Below, one piece after another: positions 1-9,105 of a stretch of 10,774 nucleotides of DNA (position 1 is the first letter of the stretch; each line of letters starts with the position of its first letter). The stretch comes from an uncultured Lachnospiraceae bacterium (GTDB taxonomy: Bacteria > Bacillota > Clostridia > Lachnospirales > Lachnospiraceae). The position numbers and the translations under genes are program-made. The notes below the pieces were generated by a model. It was not told the DNA's origin and ran no database searches. It saw nothing but the letters and a program-made list of their open reading frames with translations. Location: positions 1 through 10,774 of the forward strand of contig CALWEE010000041.1 in assembly GCA_944376975.1 (NCBI GenBank). Reading direction: 5' to 3'.

Positions 1-74
1 GGACCTTTAGCTCAGTTGGTTAGAGCAACCGGCTCATAACCGGTCGGTCCTGGGTTCGAGTCCCCGAAGGTCCA
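1..74 (+). tRNA. tRNA with CAT anticodon, probably tRNA-Ile2 (lysidine type) rather than elongator Met
   Basis: A full cloverleaf is visible. The 7-bp acceptor GGACCTT pairs with 67-73 and A74 is the discriminator. The D arm is GCTC/GAGC, the anticodon stem ACCGG/CCGGT, and the loop CTCATAA carries CAT. No CCA is encoded. By anticodon alone this would be called Met. However, the acceptor has C4-G69 and C5-G68 in standard numbering, which TilS is known to recognise, and the sequence resembles the Mycoplasma/Bacillus tRNA-Ile(CAU) I remember, so I favour the AUA-decoding Ile2. It is not initiator Met, because the anticodon stem lacks the three G-C pairs. The T stem (CTGGG/CCCCG) contains one T-C mismatch where a T-A pair is usual. 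The window begins at base 1 of the gene, so its promoter is outside. Confidence 0.93.
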
Positions 75-91
75 TTTCTTTCGCGAAAGGC

Positions 92-119
92 TTGATTTTT
101 TTCGCGGAATGTGTATAAT
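92..119 (+). promoter_or_regulatory. Sigma-A-type promoter for tRNA-Val
   Basis: TTGATT (92-97) and a perfect TATAAT (114-119) are 16 bp apart, giving a start near 126, about 12 nt before the mature tRNA. The -35 lies just after a 12-bp palindrome (CTTTCGCGAAAG, 78-89) and a run of seven T (96-102). That arrangement could act as a weak terminator for the preceding tRNA, but its stem is short. An alternative 7-bp pairing of CGCGAAA (82-88) with TTTCGCG (100-106) is also possible. Confidence 0.72.
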
Positions 120-137
120 TGTATAAGTAAGCAACAC

Positions 138-210
138 GGGGTCTTAGCTCAGCTGGGAGAGCATCTGCCTTACAAGCAGAGGGTCATAGGTTCGAGCCCT
201 ATAGGCCCCA
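138..210 (+). tRNA. tRNA-Val (anticodon TAC)
   Basis: The acceptor GGGGTCT (138-144) pairs with AGGCCCC (203-209) with one G-T wobble, and A210 is the discriminator. The D arm is GCTC/GAGC. The anticodon stem TCTGC/GCAGA encloses CTTACAA, so the anticodon is TAC (Val, GTA/GTG codons). The T stem ATAGG/CCTAT encloses TTCGAGC. CCA is not encoded. It sits 63 nt after the CAT tRNA and has its own promoter. Confidence 0.97.
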
Positions 211-257
211 TTTTTCTGCCCATTTTTAAAAAGATCCCCATTTATCACGATATGTAG

Positions 258-304
258 ACAGTCAGGTTTTCTTTAGAGTCAAGAAAAATCTGACTGTTTT
301 TGTG
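258..304 (+). terminator. Intrinsic terminator after tRNA-Val
   Basis: ACAGTCAG (258-265) pairs perfectly with CTGACTGT (290-297). The stem is extended inwards by G-T and T-A pairs (266-270 with 285-289) around an A/T-rich loop. It is followed by TTTTTGTGTTT. It separates the tRNA genes from the ABC transporter operon. Confidence 0.85.
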
Positions 305-346
305 TTTCACGGGACAAAACGGTCATCTTCACCGGTATTGGTGGAA

Positions 347-399
347 ATAAATAAAAAATAGAAAAAATAAAGAAAAATATTGGGGAAAATAACGTAAAA
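347..399 (+). promoter_or_regulatory. A-tract-rich region upstream of the ABC operon promoter
   Basis: Runs of A at 353-358, 362-367, 373-377, 386-389 and 396-399 have centres 9 to 12 bp apart, roughly one helical turn. Such an arrangement can curve DNA and can act as an UP element contacting the RNA polymerase alpha subunits. The sequence lies directly upstream of a -35 element, which fits that reading. The role is inferred; only the A-tract pattern is seen. The remaining stretch 305-346 holds nothing I can name. Confidence 0.4.
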
Positions 400-403
400 G
401 GCA

Positions 404-432
404 TTCACAAAATCCGATTAGTGTGGTATAAT
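404..432 (+). promoter_or_regulatory. Promoter of the ABC transporter operon (extended -10)
   Basis: TTCACA (404-409), a 17-bp spacer and a perfect TATAAT (427-432) preceded by TGG form an extended -10 promoter. Transcription should start near 439, giving a leader of about 100 nt before the ATG at 539. I see no convincing CcpA cre site or other operator around it. Confidence 0.75.
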
Positions 433-442
433 TTCTTCATAA

Positions 443-533
443 TTCGGAGGGAGAAACGAATACTGTTATACAAATAGCACAATCTTTGATTCCCCGAAAC
501 ACAATTTCTTGAAACGTAAGATGGAGGGAGGAG
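443..533 (+). other. 5' leader of the binding-protein mRNA with a possible long-range stem and strong Shine-Dalgarno
   Basis: TTCGG(A)GGG at 443-451 can pair with TCCCCGAA at 491-498 (eight pairs, one bulged A, one G-T), closing a 39-nt loop. The Shine-Dalgarno GGAGGGAGGAG (523-533) resembles the upstream GGAGGGAG at 446-453, so TCCC at 491-494 could in principle pair with either. The seen facts are the pairing possibilities; any regulatory switch is speculation. The SD sits 5 nt before ATG 539 and decides that start. Confidence 0.3.
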
Positions 534-538
534 TTTCT

Positions 539-1684
539 ATGAAGAGAAGACCAAAGTATTTGATCTCAGCAGTGGCGGTGCTGACAGCGTTCAGTATGTT
601 GGCTGCAGGCTGCAGCGGCGGAGGAGGCGGCGAGACGACGGCTGGCTCAGATGAGCCTGCTGCTGAAGAAACGTCAGCAGCGGCTGAAGATTACAATTCC
701 ATGTCTCTTGACGATATCATCGCCAAGGCGCAAGAAGAAGGAAAAGTTGAATCTGTAGGTATGCCGGATTCCTGGGCGAACTGGGGAGCGACATGGGCTG
801 ACCTGGAAGAACTTTACGGCATTGAGCATAACGATACGGATATGTCTTCCGCTGAGGAACTCCAGATGTTCAAGACAGAAGGCGAGAAAGGCACCAAAGA
901 TATCGGCGATGTAGGCCAGGGCTTCGCCCAGCAGGTAATCGACGAAGATCTGGGACTTCCGTATAAAACATCCTATTGGGACAGCGTTCCGGATTGGGCA
1001 AAAGGTGAAGACGGCAAGTGGATGATCTGCTACACAGGCGCTACCTGCTTCCTCAGCAATACCGACCTTATCGGCGAAGCGCCCACATCCTGGGAAGATA
1101 TCAAGAACGGCGACTATAAGGTTTCCGTAGGCGATATCACAGGCGGAAACGCTCAGGCAGCGATCATCGCGTCCAACTTCGCGATGGGCGGCGACCTGGA
1201 CAACCTGGATCCCGCGTTTGAATTCTGGACCGAAATGGCGGAAGCCGGAAGGATCAATACGTTGGATATCCTGAAGCAGAACTTTGAGACAGGCGAAGTA
1301 GCCTGCGGTGTTGTATGGAGCTTCACCGGCGTTCCGTATAAGAACGAGATCGAAAATTACAACATGGTAGCGACGATCCCGTCTGACGGCGCGATCACCA
1401 GCGGATACGCGTCTGTTATCAACAAATACGCGCCTCATCCGCATGCGGCCATGCTGACCAGAGAATACATCCTGAGCGATGAAGGACAGGCGAACCTGGC
1501 GGAAGCCGGCGCTATCCCGATCCGTACAGATGTTGAGATCCCGCAGGAGATCCAGGACGCTACTTTCCAGCAGGCAGATTACGCGAACGCGATCGCCATG
1601 GAAGACACAGACGCTTACAACGCGGCTTGTGCAACTGTTGTGGAAAGATGGAATGAAGAAATCCTTCCGCTGCTCGTTCAGTGA
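539..1684 (+). CDS. ABC transporter substrate-binding lipoprotein (FbpA/PotD-type, extracellular solute-binding family)
   Basis: This 381-residue protein is the extracellular receptor of the importer encoded by the next three genes. Residues 1-24 form a lipoprotein signal peptide (KRR basic start, hydrophobic stretch, lipobox L-A-A-G-C) with the lipid-modified Cys25. A Gly/Ser/Glu-rich flexible tether (about 26-55) follows. The remainder has the layout of a two-lobed solute-binding protein, with recognisable segments such as APTSWEDI and YILSDEGQANLAEAGAIPIR typical of COG1840/PotD-like proteins. A TTG 30 nt upstream also opens the frame, but the GGAGGGAGGAG box directly precedes ATG 539. It lacks the paired Tyr iron ligands near the C terminus of FbpA that I would look for, so ferric iron is uncertain. 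Polyamine, thiamine, phosphonate or an organic anion are alternatives. Transcription is from the promoter at 404-432. Confidence 0.88.
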   Translation: MKRRPKYLISAVAVLTAFSMLAAGCSGGGGGETTAGSDEPAAEETSAAAEDYNSMSLDDIIAKAQEEGKVESVGMPDSWANWGATWADLEELYGIEHNDTDMSSAEELQMFKTEGEKGTKDIGDVGQGFAQQVIDEDLGLPYKTSYWDSVPDWAKGEDGKWMICYTGATCFLSNTDLIGEAPTSWEDIKNGDYKVSVGDITGGNAQAAIIASNFAMGGDLDNLDPAFEFWTEMAEAGRINTLDILKQNFETGEVACGVVWSFTGVPYKNEIENYNMVATIPSDGAITSGYASVINKYAPHPHAAMLTREYILSDEGQANLAEAGAIPIRTDVEIPQEIQDATFQQADYANAIAMEDTDAYNAACATVVERWNEEILPLLVQ

Positions 1685-1729
1685 TCCAACGGCTTGATAA
1701 GACTTATATGATGAAGTGAAGCAGTCGTT

Positions 1730-1762
1730 AAGGGGAGCGTGCGTAAGTATGCTCCCCTTTCT
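1730..1762 (+). terminator. Intercistronic hairpin between binding protein and permease (partial terminator or mRNA stabiliser)
   Basis: AAGGGGAGC (1730-1738) pairs perfectly with GCTCCCCTT (1751-1759), and two or three inner G-T/T-A pairs extend it. The following TCTGCGTTTTATGTTT is only a weak U-rich tail. In ABC operons such hairpins commonly protect the binding-protein mRNA from 3' decay or attenuate the downstream genes, giving excess receptor over membrane complex. This role is inferred from its position. Confidence 0.65.
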
Positions 1763-1814
1763 GCGTTTTATGTTTACGCTGGAAAGATCCAGGAGAGCAA
1801 ATGGAGATGAATCT

Positions 1815-2666
1815 ATGAAACGAAGAAAATTTCTATATTTATTCGCTCTGATACCTTTTTTGCTCGTAGCTTTTCTGTACGAGCTCATCCCGCTGTCCAT
1901 GGTCGTTGTCAACAGCTTCCGTCCGGACGAAGGCGTGGGCTTCACGCTGGAAAATTACGAGACCGTTTTCGCCAAACTGCTGTATCAGAAAGCGATCATA
2001 AACAGTATCAAGATATCGCTGATATCGTCCTGTATCGGTATCGTCATCGCTTTTATCGGTGCGCGGGCGGCGCATCAGACCCACGGGAAACTGAATTCGA
2101 TCTTCATGACGATCCTGAACATGGTTTCCAATTTTGCCGGCATACCGTTGGCGTTCGCATTCATGATCCTGCTCGGCAACGCGGGTATCGTTGTACAGAT
2201 CGGCCGCGCGCTTGGCATTGACGCCATAGCCAATTACAATCTGTACACATCCAACGGCATCAGCATGATCTACGTATATTTCCAGGTGCCGCTGTCCACG
2301 CTGCTGCTGATCCCGGCGTTTGACGGTGTCCGCAAGGAGTGGCAGGAAGCGTCCACCTTGCTCGGGGCCGGGAAGAGCACGTTCTGGCGCAAGATCGGCG
2401 TTCCGGTACTGATGCCCAGTATCATGGGGACGTTTTCCGTATTGTTCGCCAACGCGCTGGCGGCCTACGCCACCGTTTACGCGATCATGATGAACAATAT
2501 CTCATTGCTTCCGGTCCAGATCGCCGGCTGTTTCGTCGGTGACGTGAAAATACGTCAGGGACTGGGCGGCGCGCTGTCCGTAACGATGATGCTCATCATG
2601 ATCATCATGATCGGACTGACGAATCTGGTCAGCAAGCAATTCCAGAAAGGGGGCGCCAAAGCATGA
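1815..2666 (+). CDS. ABC transporter permease, first subunit (PotB/FbpB-type)
   Basis: An integral membrane permease of 283 residues that forms half of the transmembrane channel. Hydrophobic segments lie at about 7-32, 64-84, 97-120, 150-168, 202-226 and 255-273. The cytoplasmic EAA loop is at about 175-203 (E175-W-Q-E-A...G184, then the conserved hydrophobic/Pro stretch ending PSI), which docks on the ATPase. The frame is open back to 1716, but that extension runs through the 1730-1759 hairpin and is not hydrophobic at its start. ATG 1815 has GGAG (1803-1806) 8 nt upstream and gives the basic MKRRK start typical of a first membrane segment. The last four bases overlap the next gene. The subunit is of the polyamine/iron/phosphonate permease superfamily; the substrate is not determined. 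Confidence 0.9.
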   Translation: MKRRKFLYLFALIPFLLVAFLYELIPLSMVVVNSFRPDEGVGFTLENYETVFAKLLYQKAIINSIKISLISSCIGIVIAFIGARAAHQTHGKLNSIFMTILNMVSNFAGIPLAFAFMILLGNAGIVVQIGRALGIDAIANYNLYTSNGISMIYVYFQVPLSTLLLIPAFDGVRKEWQEASTLLGAGKSTFWRKIGVPVLMPSIMGTFSVLFANALAAYATVYAIMMNNISLLPVQIAGCFVGDVKIRQGLGGALSVTMMLIMIIMIGLTNLVSKQFQKGGAKA

Positions 2667-3472
2667 AAAAGAAAAACGTGGGCGCTGTCCTGGCGATAGC
2701 GGTCATTCTTGTGTATCTGCTGCTCCCGTTGGCGGTGTCCATCATTTATTCCCTGTTTTCCAACTGGACGCAGGTCATCCCCCGGGGATTTACGGTTGAA
2801 AACTATGTGGAACTGTTTACCAATCCGGATTTCCTGGCTTCGCTGGGCCGGACGCTGGTGCTGTGTATTTTCCCCATTATCTGCACGATCGTCATCGTGC
2901 TGCTGGCGCTGTTCGTGACCACCATCTTTTTCCCGAAACTGGAAAAATATGTCCAGGTCATCTGTATGATCCCCTATACGATCCAGGGCGTGATCCTTTC
3001 CGTCAGCATCCTTTCGGTGTATATCAACAATCCCACGTTCCTCAGCGAACGGCTGGTCATGCTGTTCGGAGCGTACTGTGTCATCATCCTGCCGTATATC
3101 TACCAGGGTATCCGAAATGGCATGCGGGCGGTCAATATGCCCATGCTCCTGGAAGCGGCGGAGATGCTCGGGGCGTCCAGGCTGTACGCCTTTTTCCGCG
3201 TGATCGTTCCCAATATCCTCTCGGCGATCATCGTTTCATCGCTTCTGGCCGTCGGGATCATATTCGGCGACTATGTTCTGGTACGTAACCTTGCCGGTTC
3301 CTCGTTCCCGAACGTACAGATCTTCCTGTATCAGACCATGAAATCAGACAGTATGAAAGCCAGCGCGGTGTTTGTTGTGATCATGGCCATGACATTCCTC
3401 ATCGCGGCCATCGTATTGTTCCTGAAGAGCCGGGACGGCCACGAAAGATCCAAAAGAAAGGTAAAGGAGTAA
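2663..3472 (+). CDS. ABC transporter permease, second subunit (PotC-type)
   Basis: The second membrane subunit, 269 residues, starts within an ATGA overlap with the previous stop codon, so the two permeases are translationally coupled. AAAGGGGGC supplies the ribosome binding site. A basic N terminus (MKKK) leads into hydrophobic segments at about 7-32, 64-90, 98-120, 132-150, 183-203 and 234-255. The EAA loop is clear at about 164-190 (E164-A-A-E-M-L-G170, ending VIVPNILSAI). The basic C-terminal tail (RSKRKVKE) is cytoplasmic. The arrangement binding protein, permease, permease, ATPase is the usual one for a heterodimeric importer of the PotABCD/Fbp group. Nothing in the sequence looks broken. 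Confidence 0.92.
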   Translation: MKKKNVGAVLAIAVILVYLLLPLAVSIIYSLFSNWTQVIPRGFTVENYVELFTNPDFLASLGRTLVLCIFPIICTIVIVLLALFVTTIFFPKLEKYVQVICMIPYTIQGVILSVSILSVYINNPTFLSERLVMLFGAYCVIILPYIYQGIRNGMRAVNMPMLLEAAEMLGASRLYAFFRVIVPNILSAIIVSSLLAVGIIFGDYVLVRNLAGSSFPNVQIFLYQTMKSDSMKASAVFVVIMAMTFLIAAIVLFLKSRDGHERSKRKVKE

Positions 3473-3478
3473 AGGCCT

Positions 3479-4489
3479 ATGTCATATATACGATTTGAAA
3501 ATATTGTAAAAAACTTTGGGAAAAATGAAGTGCTGAAAAATATCAACCTGGAGATCGAGAAAGGCCAGCTGGTCACCCTTTTAGGTCCTTCCGGCTGCGG
3601 CAAGAGTACATTGCTCCGCTGCCTGGCGGGACTGGAAAACGTGACCTCCGGCCGGGTGTATCTGGATGGACGGGACATCACGGACGTGAATCCGCGGGAC
3701 CGGGATATCGGAATGGTATTCCAGCAGTACAGCCTGTTTCCCAATATGACCGTGGAACAGAATGTGGCCTTTGGCCTTAAAATGAAAAAAACGGATAAGG
3801 CGGTCATAAAGAAACGGGTCGCGGATATCCTGGATGTGGTCGGCCTGTCCGATAAGATCAAACACTATCCGTCCCAGCTTTCCGGAGGCCAGCAGCAGAG
3901 AGCGGCGCTCGCCCGGGCGATCATCACCCAGCCGAAGGTGCTTTTGCTGGATGAGCCTTTGTCGGCCATCGACGCCCTGTTAAGACATTCTCTCCAGATC
4001 GAGATCCGGCGTATCCAGAAGGAAATGGATATCACGGCGATCTTTGTTACCCACGATCAGGACGAGGCCATGGTCATGTCCGATGTGATCCATCTGATGC
4101 ACGATGGCATCATCGAACAGTCCGATTCACCGACCATGATGTATACCCAGCCGTCCACCAAGTTCGCGGCGACCTTCATCGGCCACTACAATATCCTGTC
4201 GGCGGCTGACTTTAAGAAGGCGACCGACGTTTCGCTTGACTGTGACGATGTGGCGTTCCGCCCGGAACTTGTCATGATCCGGGATAAGCCGTTTGAAGAA
4301 GAAGGTTACGATATGTACTTCACCGGAGAAATCGAAGTACGGCTGCCCCATGGCAACATCCTCCGGTACGCCATCGACTGCAACGGCGTTCAGATCGACG
4401 TGGACGTGCTCTTCAAAAAAGCCCGTCTGTTCCCGGATGGCGCCAAGGTTTATCTGGCCATGAAAAAGGCGGACTGCATTGAGCTTTAA
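3479..4489 (+). CDS. ABC transporter ATP-binding protein (PotA/FbpC-type)
   Basis: A 336-residue ATPase that powers the importer from the cytoplasmic side. All nucleotide-binding motifs are intact: Walker A GPSGCGKST (36-44), Q-loop Gln82 (VFQQYSLFP), signature LSGGQQQR (134-141), Walker B VLLLDEP (154-160), D-loop SAID (162-165, where SALD is usual) and H-loop His192 (VTHDQDEA). Residues from about 230 form a C-terminal TOBE-like domain containing FRPELVMI, a motif of the polyamine/iron transporter branch. AAGGAG overlapping the upstream stop, with ATG 6 nt after it, supports this start. As in PotA and FbpC, the substrate cannot be deduced from the ATPase. No strong terminator of its own follows; the next one is the RAT terminator at 4588-4643. 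Confidence 0.95.
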   Translation: MSYIRFENIVKNFGKNEVLKNINLEIEKGQLVTLLGPSGCGKSTLLRCLAGLENVTSGRVYLDGRDITDVNPRDRDIGMVFQQYSLFPNMTVEQNVAFGLKMKKTDKAVIKKRVADILDVVGLSDKIKHYPSQLSGGQQQRAALARAIITQPKVLLLDEPLSAIDALLRHSLQIEIRRIQKEMDITAIFVTHDQDEAMVMSDVIHLMHDGIIEQSDSPTMMYTQPSTKFAATFIGHYNILSAADFKKATDVSLDCDDVAFRPELVMIRDKPFEEEGYDMYFTGEIEVRLPHGNILRYAIDCNGVQIDVDVLFKKARLFPDGAKVYLAMKKADCIEL

Positions 4490-4524
4490 CACGGGAAAAA
4501 TCTTATAAGAATCGCAAGTGGCGA

Positions 4525-4553
4525 TTGACAATCCGCCCGCGCGATGATATACT
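4525..4553 (+). promoter_or_regulatory. Promoter of the beta-glucoside operon (extended -10)
   Basis: A perfect TTGACA (4525-4530), a 17-bp spacer and TATACT (4548-4553) preceded by TGA make this a near-ideal promoter starting close to 4560, 8 nt before the RAT element. A small inverted repeat AATCGC/GCGATT (4510-4515, 4521-4526) overlaps the -35; it has no U-tract and might be incidental or an operator. No cre site is evident. An in-frame ATG at 4544 lies inside this promoter and so cannot be the start of the downstream protein. Confidence 0.85.
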
Positions 4554-4567
4554 TTTCTCGTATAAAA

Positions 4568-4596
4568 GGATTGTTACTGGTAAAGCAGGCTATACC
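4568..4596 (+). promoter_or_regulatory. RAT (ribonucleic antiterminator) element, binding site for the LicT/BglG regulator
   Basis: The 29-nt element begins GGATTGTTACTGG and continues TAAAGCAGGCTATACC, matching closely the RAT sequences known from the Bacillus lic, sac and bgl operons. CTG (4577-4579) pairs with CAG (4586-4588) to cap the hairpin, and GG (4568-4569) pairs with CC (4595-4596) at the base. Its 3' part, 4588-4596, is also the 5' arm of the terminator, so the two folds exclude each other. That overlap is the defining logic of PRD-protein antitermination. Confidence 0.95.
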
Positions 4597-4643
4597 GATC
4601 GTACACATTAAAGGAAAGGTGTGTATTCGGTATAGCCTTTTTT
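4588..4643 (+). terminator. Conditional terminator overlapping the RAT
   Basis: GGCTATACCG (4588-4597) pairs perfectly with CGGTATAGCC (4628-4637). An inner helix TACACA/TGTGTA (4602-4607, 4620-4625) extends it, and six T follow (4638-4643). It should stop transcription by default and be prevented when the regulator stabilises the RAT. It also stands as the first good terminator downstream of the ABC operon. Confidence 0.95.
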
Positions 4644-4678
4644 GTATCCGCAGTATTGGGGCATGTTTTGTAAAGAGG

Positions 4679-5521
4679 GTGGCCAAAATAAAGGTAGATA
4701 AAGTCATCAATAATAATATTGTCCGTTCCCGTGACAGCGCGGACCGCGAACTCATGGTGATGGGCAAAGGGTTGGGATTTAAGAAAATTCCGGGAGATCC
4801 CATTGATGAGAAGATGATCGAGAAGATCTATGTCCTGCAGGACGGGGAGCAGAGCCGGCATATGGAGGAACTGCTGGCGGCTATGCCGCTTAGGTATATC
4901 CAGGCGGCCAATGAGATCGTGGATTACGCTGTGGTTTCCCTGGGAAAAGCGTTGAGCAATTATCTGTATCTGAATGTTTGCGACCATATTTATTACGCGG
5001 CCAGAAGGATGGAAGAAGGCGTTCCTGTAAGGAACGCGCTGCTGACAGAGATCCGCCGTTTTTACAGCCATGAGTATCAGATCGGTATGGAATCTTTGCA
5101 GATCGTCCATAAAAGACTGGGCATCACCCTTCCGGAAGATGAAGCGGGCTTTATCGCGATGCACATCGTCAACGCGGAGATGGAGTTCAATGATATGGGC
5201 AATACCCAGGAGATGATGAAGATCATCCGCAATATCCTGAACATTGTCCGGTATCATTTTCACGTGGAGCTGGATGAAGCGTCGATCCACTATGATCGTT
5301 TCATCACCCATCTGAAATTTTTCGTGAAGCGGGTATTTTCCGGACAAGAGCTGGATGAAAACGATGAATCCTTTTTCCTGATGATCCGGAACCAATACCG
5401 GGAAGAATACGCGTGCGTGCTGAAGATCTACGATTACATACAAAAAGAGTATGGGATCGTACTGACTAATGACGAGATCATGTATCTGATCATCCATATC
5501 CGGCGCGTGATCATGAAATGA
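4679..5521 (+). CDS. licT: BglG/LicT-family transcription antiterminator with two PRDs
   Basis: An RNA-binding antiterminator acting on the RAT at 4568-4596, so it controls its own operon. Residues (counted from GTG 4679) 4-58 form the CAT RNA-binding domain (KVDKVINNNIV, VMGKGLGFKK). PRD1 covers about 70-170 with His103 (NVCDHIYYA) and His162 (EAGFIAMHIVNAE); PRD2 covers about 176-280 with His211 (FITHLKFF) and His273 (YLIIHIRR). All four phosphorylatable histidines are present. The start is unusual. GTG 4679 has no proper Shine-Dalgarno upstream, whereas ATA 4688 follows AGAGGG at optimal distance. ATA gives MKVDKVINNN, a length of 277 and PRD1 histidines at 100 and 159, the LicT numbering. 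GTG is given here as the conservative choice. Dephosphorylation of PRD1 by the EII permease during sugar uptake, and HPr phosphorylation of PRD2, are known for this family. Confidence 0.94.
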   Translation: MAKIKVDKVINNNIVRSRDSADRELMVMGKGLGFKKIPGDPIDEKMIEKIYVLQDGEQSRHMEELLAAMPLRYIQAANEIVDYAVVSLGKALSNYLYLNVCDHIYYAARRMEEGVPVRNALLTEIRRFYSHEYQIGMESLQIVHKRLGITLPEDEAGFIAMHIVNAEMEFNDMGNTQEMMKIIRNILNIVRYHFHVELDEASIHYDRFITHLKFFVKRVFSGQELDENDESFFLMIRNQYREEYACVLKIYDYIQKEYGIVLTNDEIMYLIIHIRRVIMK

Positions 5522-5552
5522 TCCGCCGCGCGCCGGTCCAAAAAGTATCCAT

Positions 5553-5575
5553 CGTTTTCCCGATATGGGAGAACG
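5553..5575 (+). repeat. Short hairpin between licT and the PTS gene
   Basis: CGTTTTCCC (5553-5561) pairs with GGGAGAACG (5567-5575) with one T-G wobble and a GATAT loop. No T-tract follows, so it is not an intrinsic terminator. It ends 9 nt before the AGGAGG (5585-5591 region) of the PTS gene and may act in mRNA stability or processing. It does not resemble a second RAT. Confidence 0.45.
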
Positions 5576-5578
5576 TAA

Positions 5579-8949
<3,371 letters not shown>

Positions 8950-8975
8950 AACCACTCTGATCATATACGTGTTTC

Positions 8976-9006
8976 CAGGAAGGCCGGCTTCAAGCCGGCC
9001 TTCCTG
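8976..9006 (+). terminator. Long perfect inverted repeat closing the beta-glucoside operon
   Basis: CAGGAAGGCCGGC (8976-8988) pairs perfectly with GCCGGCCTTCCTG (8994-9006) around TTCAA. The stem of 13 bp is GC-rich and very stable, but neither strand has a T-run next to it (AAAATGTTCA follows). It probably ends or stabilises the operon transcript, though it is not a textbook intrinsic terminator. Confidence 0.65.
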
Positions 9007-9055
9007 AAAATGTTCATGAGCGGATGTCCGGCAGCGGCAAAAATAAAAAAACCGG

Positions 9056-9084
9056 TTGACATTTCCGCGTGGCCGTTGTAGAAT
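9056..9084 (+). promoter_or_regulatory. Promoter of tRNA-Arg
   Basis: Perfect TTGACA (9056-9061), a 17-bp spacer and TAGAAT (9079-9084) place the transcription start near 9091, about 15 nt before the mature tRNA. An A-rich stretch (9039-9051) lies just upstream and may serve as an UP element, common at stable RNA promoters. Confidence 0.82.
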
Positions 9085-9105
9085 AACTAGTGTTGCGAAA
9101 CACGT

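Noticed and set aside
78..102. CTTTCGCGAAAG palindrome plus T-run as a terminator for the first tRNA
   Set aside because: The stem is only four to five pairs with a CG-rich loop, and the T-run begins six nt later inside the next promoter; too weak to list on its own.
1716..1814. N-terminal extension of the first permease back to 1716
   Set aside because: It runs through the 1730-1759 hairpin and has no ribosome binding site; ATG 1815 has a suitable SD and the expected membrane-protein N terminus.
674..1945. Long minus-strand open frame opposite the binding protein gene
   Set aside because: It is an antisense shadow of a well-supported gene, its protein shows no recognisable domain, and it extends across the intergenic hairpin. 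The same applies to the minus-strand frames opposite the antiterminator (4574-5674) and glucosidase (7537-8418) genes.
3964..3975. SAID instead of SALD in the ATPase D-loop as a sign of inactivity
   Set aside because: Leu to Ile is conservative, the Asp is kept, and every catalytic motif is intact.
4544..4678. ATG 4544 as the start of the antiterminator, giving a 325-residue protein
   Set aside because: It lies between the -35 and -10 of the promoter, upstream of the transcription start, and would translate through the RAT and terminator. The extra 45 or so residues are not part of the family.
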